This document shows positions 22,906 through 32,070 of a stretch of DNA of 64,000 nt, in pieces. The position numbers were made by a program, and so were the translations under genes. Below the pieces are notes generated by a model that saw only the letters and a list, made by a program, of their open reading frames with translations, ran no database searches and had not been told where the DNA came from. The first letter of the stretch is position 1; each line of letters begins with the position of its first letter. Origin of the DNA: Topomyia yanbarensis (lineage: Eukaryota > Arthropoda > Insecta > Diptera > Culicidae); NCBI RefSeq assembly GCF_030247195.1, contig NC_080672.1, positions 31,875,906-31,939,905 on the forward strand, given 5' to 3'.

Positions 22906-23935
22906 TTTCGCACGGAATTTCGCGCGGAATTTCGTGCGGAATTTCGTGCGGAATTTCACGCGGAATTTCGCACGGAATTTCACACGGAATTTCACACGGA
23001 ATTCAGCACGGAATTTCGCACATAATTTCGTAAGGAATTTCGTGCGGAATTTGGCACAGAATTTCGCGCAAAATTTCCCACAGAATCTCGCGCGGAATTT
23101 CGCACGGAATTTCACGCGAAATTTTGCACGGAATTTCGCACGAAATTTTGCACGGAATTCCACTAAAAATTTCGCTCGGAATTTCGCGCAGAATTTCGCA
23201 CCGAATTTCGCACGGAATTCGCGTGAATTTCGAGCGGAGTTTCGCACGGAATTTCACGCGAAATTTTGCACGGAATTTCGCACGAAATTCCACTAAAAAA
23301 TTCGCACGGAATTTCGCGCAGAATTTCGCACGGAATTTCGCACGGAATTCGCACGGGATTCGCGTGAATTTCGCACGGAATTCGCACGGGATTCGCGTGA
23401 ATTTCGCACAGAATTTTGCACGGAATTTCACGCGAAATTTTGCACCGAATTTCACACGAAATTTCGCACGGAATTCCACGAAAAATTTCGCACGGAATTT
23501 CGCACGAAGTTTTGCACGGAATTACGCACTGAATTTCGTGCAGAATTTCACGCGGAATTTCGCACGGAATCTCGGTCGATATTTCGCACGGAATTTCGCA
23601 CGGAATCTCGCACGGAATCTCGGTCGACATTTCGCACGGAATCTCGGTCGACATTTCGCACGGAATTTCGCACGGAATCTCGCGCGAAATTTCGCACGGA
23701 AATTCGCACGGAAACTCGCGCGGAATTTCGCACGGAATTTCGTGCGGAATTTCGCAAGGAATTTCGCATGAAATTTTGCACAGAATTTCATGCGGAATTT
23801 CACTTGGAATTTTGCACAGAATTTCGCACGGAATTTAGCGCGGAATTTCACGCGGAATTTCGCACGAAATGCCGCACGGAACGTCACTCGGAATTTCACA
23901 CGGAATTTCGCACGGAATCTCGTACAAATTTCGCA
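22906..23935 (-). repeat. 12-bp satellite array, inverted block
   Basis: The same unit continues as its reverse complement, GCACGGAATTTC, for about 1 kb. The switch lies in CGCGCAGGTTTTCGCACGG near 22897-22915. This block has its own variants, including ATCTCGGTCGA repeats near 23570-23650 and interspersed CGCACGGGATTCGCGTG units. The array ends at TTTCGCAGTTTGCAG. Confidence 0.95.
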
Positions 23936-24074
23936 GTTTGCAGAAAACTGAACTCAGCATTCTGAAGTTAATATATCTGATTTGAAAAGTTTCAAAGATT
24001 CTACAGAACATAGGTAGAAAGACCACACGAAAAGTTTTTACCCGTTTTACCCCTATTATTTCCAAATTCTCAAG

Positions 24075-24428
24075 TTAAACTTGGCTATATATCTCCTTTC
24101 CTGTGAGAATCAGTAATCGGTTTAAGGCCGTGGGTTCCCTTTGATCTGGATGAACCAGTGCGCTTGTAGTACCCCAGCAAAACCAATTGAAGTTGGCAAT
24201 ATTATGATAATCGTCGATCCAAAGTTTTATCGGAGCTACGGCTATTGCTGCACAAAACCCAAAAATACTTTGATTTAAATCGTATTTCAACTTTGTGACT
24301 TCACTCATTGACCATCCCTCATTATCTTTGATCACCCTCAAACCAGATTCCAGTAATCCAATTAGCCAAAAAATTGCACAAAAATGAGATCCCTCTTTTA
24401 AAAATTCATTCGAATAGGTATTCAGCAA
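24075..24428 (-). pseudogene. Possible P-element/THAP-type transposase remnant
   Basis: A 117-codon frame contains WLIGLLESGLRVIKDNEGWS, then KLKYDLNQSIFGFCAAIAVA. P-element-type transposases have a similar series near their C-terminal half: G-[IL]-x-x-S-L over a helix, then L-x-LNQD-x-LE-x-FF-x-x-IR. Here LNQ and the F-x-F/AI spacing are kept, but the acidic residues after LNQ are not. No terminal repeats are visible. This is a motif-level guess; an unrelated open frame is the alternative. Confidence 0.35.
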
Positions 24429-26536
24429 GTTTCAAAAATTTCAATTAACAGGTACTGAATAGAAAATGCTCTTTCCATTCCTAAATTAAAACCAGTACTC
24501 ATATTCAAAGACTAACTGAACGCAATCCGGCCGGCCCCGAACATGAGTGTACTTCACATGAAGGGTGTTATCGACAGTGCACAACACACAAAGCATTGCA
24601 ACATTCAAAAGCCAACTCCGAAACATCGGATATTGAAAGTTGTTTTCAATTGTGCCTGCTCGATGTTTTCTATTTTTCGAAAAATCCATTAGCAAACTTG
24701 TTCCATTCAGCCCTCGATCCATCGAGCCTCGAAAGGTTGCAGCAGAAAATCTCTCCTGTCGATGATGCTTGATTTGGCAGGTCATCATCATCATCATCAT
24801 CATCAGGAGCAGCAGCTGCTGCTGTTGCTCGGATCGGTAAGAGTTAGTGCCGAAACCAACGTTGAAACCTCACCCGGATGTGGCACGGCACCGTTCGAAT
24901 CTCCATTAGATTCCAAGCTTTCCGTTCAATATTTGACGAACAGTGAAAAGGCCAAACTCTTCAGCCACGAAGCGTCCACCGCAAAGTCCAGGGGATGCGC
25001 TACGACAAAACTCTCACTTCAATCGAAGCGAACCTTATCCGTTTTCTTTTATTTATTGCATCTTTACTTCAATTTAGATTCACTCAATTTTTCAAACGAA
25101 ACTCAAAAGCCCCACTTGTTCTCGTCACTTAGCGCCACTTTTCCAAGGAGCCAGCGTAAAACGAAAGAAAATTGCTTCCCGTTTTTTCGTGTATTTTACT
25201 GGCACACATAAAAGGCTACACCCGACAAACGGAGTACAGGGACAAATTCCATTTTCATCACTTTTCCGCTAACAACCCCGACTCTGCTGACGCTGACTTC
25301 GACTTCCCTACCCCTCCCACGTCATCGCACCCGATGATCAAACGGTTAGATTATGCAACTTTTCTGATTGCATAAAGTGGAAATTGAATACTTTCTCCGG
25401 TTTGGTGGAGGCTGCAGCAACAGCAGCAGCAGCGGAAGGAAGGGATGAGCAATAAAAAATAAAAGCCGTGACGATCCCCGTCGAACGACAAATAACAGGA
25501 CACAGTACAAAGAGCAATTAAAAGTTAATTGAATAATTTGAATAGAAGTGATGGTCGCTGTAATTTTTTCCTCTATCGCCGAGTAGGTAAGGTATAGATA
25601 GATGTAGGTACCCACCACTGCCGCTGACTAGGTTCTGATGCAATTTGTCGAACTGTGTGAAAGGACCGCCTGCCGTCGCTACGATTGTTGCGAAATATGT
25701 AGGTATAGCGGGAGAAAGTTGCTCACGGCGCAAAGCAGGCGGCTACGGGCGATAATGGCACAATTAGCATTTTGGCCCAATTGTTGGGAATTAATTTGAA
25801 ACTCAAAGCGAGTTGCTAATTGAGTGCTGGACGGGTTTCCTTTTTCCGTTGATGCTTGCTGTGCGGAATGTGTGGAGCTTTCAGTCGGTGTTGTTTTGTG
25901 ATTTGGAGTAGCTATCCAGGAAAGTCCTTTATTGCGGACATTTTTGCTGTCTAATGCGACATTTTTAATTATTCAATTTAAAACAGCTTTACATCTGATT
26001 CTTTTAACTACCTTCCCTAAATATTGAACATCGTATGCATTTTTAGAATTGACAAAAAGTTAAATGCCAGATTTGTAAATCGCAGGTCAGGGAACAATTC
26101 TTTTGAAACTAATTAAAAAATACTTTTTTTAAAGACTGGAAGAATGTAGCTAGCAGTAGGGCTCAAAAGCCCTCCCCTCTTTGAACCAAAATAAAAAACG
26201 ATGATTTTCTTGCCAAAGTATCAGATCTCTTGCCAAATAACAATTATTTTTCGTGAAAACAGTCTTGAATTTGACAAGACTCTTGCAGCGAATAGGAGCT
26301 TTGAAGCATTAGTTCAAAACCCGGATTCGCATAAGATTCATCGTCGATCTAGATACATCTATGAAGCTTGGTCATTCAACTCATTCAAATGAGAATTTAA
26401 GAAACACTAAAAAATACCTCATTCTAAGAACCGCTTTATGAATTGATCAGTTCAGCGAATGTTCTGAATTTTCCGGATGGTCAGCATATGACCAATAGGG
26501 TCAATTTTTAACTCGGAACTACGAATTTATGCCAAT
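24429..26536. other. Apparently single-copy DNA with short triplet repeats
   Basis: Contains (CAT) repeats at 24781-24805 followed by CAG/CTG triplets, and another CAG cluster at 25409-25433. I see no recognisable transposon and no defensible exon. Triplet clusters like these are common in insect regulatory and intronic DNA, but nothing here proves that role. Confidence 0.35.
24781..24805. repeat. (CAT)n microsatellite
   Basis: About eight uninterrupted ATC/CAT triplets followed by CAG/CTG triplets to about 24832. Confidence 0.9.
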
Positions 26537-27081
26537 GACGAATTTCGCGCTAAATCGTATTCAAAGTTGGCAGCACCATCAGATCAGTATCAGATTTTAA
26601 TGAAACTTTCGGTACATGAAGACTATGTCACAAAAAGCCACTTCGCATACTTTGTTTTTTTTTTGTTTTTTTTCCAAAAATGATCAAGACTGGTCTTTTG
26701 AAATGGGCCAAACTTTTTTACCATTTTTTTTTTTCAAATGGCTATAGTCTAAAAATGGCATATCTTACAAAAAATGTTGTAGGAAAGATTTTCACAAAAT
26801 AAGTCAAATTTGTGAATATAAATATTGAAAAAATTCTTCATTGACACATACACTGAAAAAATAGATTTTAAATATTTTAAGTCGATTTACACAAAAACCC
26901 CATTCTTGATTTGGATGAAATTTTGTTCCAAGATATAATTATGTTCCCTACCTACCGCCAAAAATTCAAGTTGGGCACTTTCAAGGAAAAAAAGTTATTT
27001 AAAAAAAAAACTTTTCCTTGTCCAAACTGAATTTTTTTTCAGTGTATTTTTATCGAAATTTTTTGCAACATCCCATGGAAA

Positions 27082-27178
27082 CCCAAGTAACATTTGAAGT
27101 TTTATAGCACACTACAAGTGTAATCTAAGTTTTAAGAGAGACTTCAAGCGTACCATAAAACCTTAATTGTTACTTGGG
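27082..27178. mobile_element. 97-bp MITE inserted in the left arm
   Basis: Terminal inverted repeats begin CCCAAGTAACA on both sides (about 23 bp with three mismatches). The right arm of the host element has the uninterrupted sequence CATGGAAAGGTACC, which gives the empty site and shows a 2-bp AA duplication at the insertion. Confidence 0.85.
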
Positions 27179-27180
27179 AA

Positions 27181-27312
27181 GGTACCCTGTAATGCTATTG
27201 GTGGCACTCTCAAGCGAATGGCAAAAAGATCCAGTCTTGCTCGCGACTATGAAAATACCTTAACAACTCCCCGACAGTTATATAACTGGGCAGTTGAACA
27301 AACTGATAAAAC
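27181..27312 (+). pseudogene. Transposon protein fragment (IGGTLKR motif), + copy
   Basis: The frame reads PCNAIGGTLKRMAKRSSLAR and continues TTPRQLYNWAVEQTD. It is the same segment as on the - strand at 28137-28386 and is separated from its upstream FATSHGK by the MITE at 27082-27178. The motif HGK-x-x-C-[DN]-x-IGGT-x-KR is one I associate with proteins of multicopy, transposon-like insect genes. The enzyme class is not known to me. Confidence 0.6.
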
Positions 27313-28136
27313 GATTTTAAAAATTTAAATTCGATTTGCAAAAAAAAAACCATTTTTGATTTGGATGAAATTTTGTTCCAAGATAATAATGTTCCCTACC
27401 TAACGTCAAAAATTCAAGTTGGGCACTTCCAAGGAAAAAAAAACTTTTCCTTGTCCAAACAGATTTTTATTTCTTCAGTGTATTTTTATCGAAAACTAAA
27501 CCAAAAAAAGTCATAATCATCTCAGAATCCAATAGTTAAGGTACGAGGAATACTCATATACTAATGGAATTTTTTGAGTTTTGCGATTTTCGATGATCTA
27601 TTGGTCTTCAATCGTGATTACCGCAAACCTCTTAAATAAAAAATGGTTTCAGGGAAAAAGCCATAACTCCGCCAATTATCAATTTATTTTCATAAACTAA
27701 TGCTTGTTTATTTCACTGAAAAATGTACTACTAAAATATTATAAGATTTATGTAATGAAATCATTGCTTTATTCCTTTACGCAAATTCAAACTTTCGTGA
27801 CATTTTTATTACAAAAAAGTATGTAACCCCTTAATCAAGAAACCCATTGAAAAGAATTTATGTAATTACACAAATACTGCAGTAGTAATACTTTATTTTC
27901 TTGTTTGGTGCTGTGGAAGAATCAGAAAAAGAAATAACCATCACAACATTATGTATTGAATTTTACATAATTATTTATATATCATTTGTCTTAGAACTAT
28001 CTTCATGCATGCTACTTTGTATTATTTCTATTCAAGGAAAATATTTTTGGTTCATCTTCTTAATTAGAATACCTTTTCGTCTCTACTTTGCCACCAGGAA
28101 TAGGCACAAAACTGTGGAATTTTTGAGTTTATTTAT

Positions 28137-28386
28137 TTATTTTATTGTTTTGGCGTTAATATACAGCTCTTTGAATTCTTCTGACATTTTGTTGTACTGT
28201 TCGGTGAATATGTAGCAGAAAATTGATTTTGTGATATTATCCGTTTGTTCAACTGCCCAGTTATATAACTGTCGGGGAGTTGTTAAGGTATTTTCATAGT
28301 CGCGAGCCAGACTGGATCCTTTTGCCATTCGCTTGAGAGTGCCACCAATAGCATTACAGGGTACCTTTCCATGGGATGTTGCAAAA
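28137..28386 (-). pseudogene. Transposon protein fragment (IGGTLKR motif), - copy
   Basis: The - strand frame reads FATSHGKVPCNAIGGTLKR, then PRQLYNWAVEQTDNITKSIF and about 30 more residues with an EEFKEL helix-like stretch. It is longer and less damaged than the copy at 27181. The conserved HGK, IGGT-x-KR and Q-L-Y-x-W positions look like family features. It has no start and no known catalytic motif. An origin as the C-terminal part of the transposase that once moved this inverted-repeat element is an inference. Confidence 0.6.
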
Positions 28387-28874
28387 AATTTCGATAAAAA
28401 TACACTGAAAGAAAAATTCAGTTTGCAGAAGGAAAAGTTTTTTTAAAATAACTTTTTTTCCTTGAAAGTGCCCAACTTGAATTTTTGGCGGTAGGTCGGG
28501 GACATAATTATATCTTGGAACAAAATTTCATCCAAATCAAAAATGGTTTTTCTTGTAAATCAACTTAAAATTTTTAAAATCTATTTTTTCAGTGTAGGAG
28601 TCGATGAAGAATTTTTTCAATATTTTTATTCAAAAATTTGACTTATTTTGTGAAAATTACTCCTACGACATTCTTTGTAGAATTTTTCATTTTTAGACTA
28701 TATATAAAAATTGGTAAAAAAAAGTTTGGCCCTTTTCAAAAGACAGTCTAGACCATTTTTGGAAAACAAAGTATGCGAAGTGGATTTTTGTGATAAAGTT
28801 CTCATGTACAGAAAGTTTCATTAAAATCTGAGAGTATGCTGCCACCATTTGTTCAAGTTGGCGCGAAATTCGTC

Positions 28875-29084
28875 CAATGCAACGCGAACAAATATTTTCG
28901 AAAATTTTAGTATTTTAGAATTAGATTCAGGAATTTGCTAGTTTTACCGATGTTCTAGATCTAGCGGATAATTTTCACATAGAATCCAGGGTCAGTATTT
29001 GAAGCAATCAATATCATTTCAGATGGGATTTTATATAAGCTCTTCAGCGGGTGAAATAGATGTCCAACAGTATTCGTCATCGAC
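28875..29084. other. Short unassigned spacer
   Basis: Nothing recognisable between the inverted-repeat element and the following ORF1 relic. Confidence 0.3.
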
Positions 29085-29460
29085 GACTTCGATCCCGTTC
29101 AAAATTATACGCATTGAACTCGGTCAGACCATTTCCGATCTTCTTCCAGATTAAAGACAAGTATTTTAGGGATTGCGAAACAAATATTCATGCGTTACAG
29201 ATATCTCGAATGTTCCTCAGATAGGCTCAAAATTGTGTTCTCCTGTCTACAGTAAGTAAATGACATTACAGGCGACGAGTCTTATATGAAGGACTACCGC
29301 GTCTACATGTCCGTTCACATAGTTGAGATTGACGGTGTGGTTATCGATACCGACGGTCATACAGGGGGTGAATGGGGTTGACTGTACCACGGACCCCTTT
29401 ATCCAGTGAGTGAAGATTTTGAAAGATTGCACAGAATAGGACAACATTGTATACCACTTA
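29085..29460 (+). pseudogene. Non-LTR ORF1 relic, N-terminal domain
   Basis: Frameshifted pieces in order are RPFPIFFQIKDK (about 29128), ALQISRMF (about 29195), DESYMKDYRVY (about 29275) and SVHIVEIDGVVID (about 29312). The order GPF-x-[VI]-FF, then QIS, then YRVY-x-P-x-H-x-VEIDGVV is the one seen at 56-235 and 58960-59240, so the three are copies of related ORF1 genes (I/Jockey group). Several frame changes and stops are present and no zinc knuckle follows. Confidence 0.6.
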
Positions 29461-30568
29461 AAACTCGTATCGGGTGACCTTTAGCGCGATATCTTTGCCT
29501 AATCACACGTTCTTCGATAAGGTTCGTCTGCGTGTTCGTACCGCGCGTCGTGTGTTTCACTAAATACAAACGAACGGGTCATTGTAGCAATAAAACCCGT
29601 GCGTAGAGAATCATGAGTATGGATACCCTTAAAAGACGCACAAAGCAATCTTTTGTTATTCTCCTTACAAAATGTTTGACAAATTTTATTAGCATGTTCA
29701 TTTTAACAGCAAATTACGTACAAAATAAGCCTATTTCATGACAAATATAGTGCTGATAGCTTTGTTTTGAGTTTTGTGTGTCATGGAACATGAAGCGAAG
29801 TTCTCTCAGCTCACAATCCTGCAGCTTCCAATGATTCTAAGAAGCATACGTTCATCTAAATTACTAAATTTTAGTTTGGTTGAATCCGAAAAGAAAAATC
29901 AGCTGCCAATCTATGTCCACTGGTTAGCAATATTAGCTAGCTAATGTGAAAAGTTAAATCCGCATACAAAATCTCTTCGTTTTTTTTGCGAGCTTGCAAT
30001 TCCGCGAATCGTGAAATTTACCAAATGAAAAACCGCGTGAGAAGTAACTTGTGTGAATTCAGATTTATTTCTCTTGGGAATAAGGGAATCGTTTTCTCTA
30101 ATCAAGGGGGTTGATCTTCGCCAAAAAAAAATTAAACTTAATGCTACGTCGCTCAACTTTTGACCCTACCCTTCCCCTCGTTATACTTCGTCACAAATTT
30201 GGTATATCCCCATTCCCCTTCAAAATGCTACGTCATGTATGCATGACCCCTAAGGAATGTCTCTTCTTACTGTTGTGCGTTGCGTTGCCTAAGCACGGTA
30301 TACTTTGTAGATTGCAGACTGATGACTCTCATTTCCACCCAGACTACTTGAGGAGCATTGTTTGGGAATAAAAATTGATCCAGTCCAAACGAGAATTTCG
30401 CCTGAGAACACCATTGCGGGCCACAACCATCTTTACCGTAACTTGGGATGTGGAAGAAAGGAAGTGTTGATATGGTACTTACTTAGCAGAAGGCCCCGAC
30501 TCAGTGACACTCCCATAAGTACCACGGATTGGGTAGTGGGTGGGTTGTTAGTCAGGATTCGCCTCAAG
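29461..30568. other. No recognised gene
   Basis: Mixed sequence. The word GGAATGTCTCTTCT-ACTGTT near 30257 recurs near 32323, so part of it belongs to a low-level dispersed repeat. Nothing else is supportable. Confidence 0.35.
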
Positions 30569-30804
30569 CAGGGGCGGATCCAGAAAATAATTTCGGGAGG
30601 GGTCTAAAATTTCGATATTAAAATGAACTTTGAACAAATCGTAATACATAATAACCTTATTTAATGAATATCAGTTTTGTTGGTCAAATTTGGTTTGGAA
30701 TAATTTTGAGTTTGAAACTAACATAAAAACATAACTAATTACAAATTTCTCAAGAAGTAAAAAAAAATCGGACCCCCGTTACCCTCCCCCTAGATCCGCC
30801 ACTG
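30569..30804. mobile_element. hAT-type MITE, 236 bp (copy 2)
   Basis: Ends are CAGGGGCGGATCC and GATCCGCCACTG, with a perfect 8-bp target duplication GCCTCAAG (30561-30568 and 30805-30812). The interior aligns with the MITE at 2895-3105 throughout. The extra length is mostly near the right end (C-rich stretch around 30773-30790). Confidence 0.9.
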
Positions 30805-31042
30805 GCCTCAAGCAAGCGATACGACTGAATATATTTTCGTGCATAAAAAGTTTGAATAGTTTATTGACTGTAGGATACGTAAATGTTCTAGATGTGAAGA
30901 CGTTTAAACTCTGGGTAACCGTTTATCGAGAGTTTGTTTCATCGAAAATAGCCAGCTGTCGGGAGTGCTGTGGACAATATAAAATGGACCATAAACAATG
31001 AATTTCAGTCTATTCTCAACCACCAAAGGCATCAGTCAACAT

Positions 31043-31954
31043 TTGCTGAAGGTGAAAATGCAGCTTCGGTTTTCAGATGTCAGCTACATCCAGTTGGAGC
31101 ACGTCAGGCACGCGGTGCTGATAACGTTCAACAAATTCGCCCAAGCGAAAAGATTCATTTCGCATAACAACTAGAAACACGTGCTGGATTGTGACACCGC
31201 TAAAATTAAGCTCCCTGTGTATATGGATAACGGAAACGTGGAAGTCAAATTACATGATTTGGCACCACGTAGTTGCAAAGTGGCCATTAAAAGATTCATG
31301 TCGTATTTCGGAGAAGTGGAATCCATTACGGAGGACACGTGGAGGAACTACTTTCCAGGTATCTCAAATGATATTTTTGTGGTAAGAATGCGGGTAGACA
31401 CACCCATTTCCTCCTACCTTACCTTGCAGTACAAAACAGAAGGGGTGATACCATTATACAGCGAACTCTATGTACATATTAACGACAAACTAACACGTGC
31501 CAGTTCTGTGAACAAACGGCACATTACGGACAACCTTGTCTAGAAAACCGCTAAGAAAAGCTCATCTACAGAAAAAAATGCCAACACTTAGTCTCCAATA
31601 TCATTTCCTGAGCCACAAACGGTAGCCAAATTTGTGGCTGCTGTTCAAGCAATAATGACAACTGCGAAAGCCGCGTCAAGTACAACAAACTCAACAGCTA
31701 ATACCACCAATGAGGGAGCTACTAGCAATGTCGGAGGGTTCACGCTCGTGACCCGAAAAGGAAAAAAGTTAGGAACAACACCTGATCGCGAACATCAAAG
31801 CAGTAACCCCGATGATGACCTGGGCATGTGCGACGACAACAGAGATATGAATGACCCCCACGATACAGTTGTCGTGGATGCCAATATTTCCCCGACCAGA
31901 AAACGGATCTCCGCGCGAATTGGCAAGTCGCACCTACGGGATCGGATAGATTAA
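31043..31954 (+). pseudogene. ORF1 (RNA-binding) protein of a non-LTR element, three stops
   Basis: One continuous frame of about 300 codons is broken only by TAG codons at about 31171, 31541 and 31588. In order: VKMQLRFSDVSYIQLEHVRH, then a core with VEVKLHDLAPRSCKVAIKRF, GEVESITEDTWRNYFPG and VVRMRV, then a low-complexity tail rich in T, N and A ending ISPTRKRISARIGKSHLRD before the stop. V-[KR]-L-HDL-x-P and W-x-x-[YF]FPG-x-x-N-x-x-VVRM are family hallmarks of the RRM-like RNA-binding ORF1 domain. That the frame survives apart from point stops suggests fairly recent loss. Confidence 0.75.
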
Positions 31955-32009
31955 TATTGTATTAATTGTTTGTTTTTATTGTTTACATCATGTAAATATA
32001 TAAAAGACC

Positions 32010-32042
32010 CACGGCTCTGTGAAGCTAACGCCTTGAGCCGTG
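32010..32042 (+). other. 3' UTR stem-loop of the retroposon
   Basis: CACGGCTC (32010-32017) and GAGCCGTG (32035-32042) form a perfect 8-bp stem around a 17-nt loop, just before the AATAAA-type signals. Structured 3' ends are often how a reverse transcriptase recognises non-LTR RNA; that role here is inferred. Confidence 0.65.
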
Positions 32043-32070
32043 CCAAATAAACGAATTAAAATAAATAAAC

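Larger units (their letters stand above)
26537..28874. mobile_element. 2.3-kb long inverted-repeat transposon with protein fragments
   Basis: Outer arms of about 500-800 bp are inverted copies. GACGAATTTCGCGC at 26537 pairs with GCGCGAAATTCGTC at 28861. Further pairs are the CGCATACTTTG block near 26647 and 28770, and CAAGTTGGGCACTTTCAAGG near 26969 against its complement near 28464. The left arm contains part of that block twice (about 26890-27060 and 27310-27490), so it suffered an internal duplication. Both arms carry a fragment of one protein-coding segment in opposite orientation. A 97-bp MITE interrupts the left copy. The centre (27500-28130) is AT-rich. Termini and target duplication are not resolved. 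Confidence 0.7.
31043..32070 (+). mobile_element. ORF1-only non-LTR retroposon with 3' UTR and tail
   Basis: An ORF1 frame (31043-31954) is followed directly by a short 3' region with a hairpin, AAATAAA signals and an (AAAT)-like tail. There is no room for an endonuclease or reverse transcriptase. Either ORF2 was deleted or this is a non-autonomous ORF1-only family moved in trans. The 5' limit is uncertain. Confidence 0.6.

Noticed and set aside
18717..22913. A 1,398-codon frame and many smaller frames in the satellite
   Set aside because: They are read-through of a 12-bp stop-free tandem repeat in every frame and have no non-repeat sequence that looks coding.
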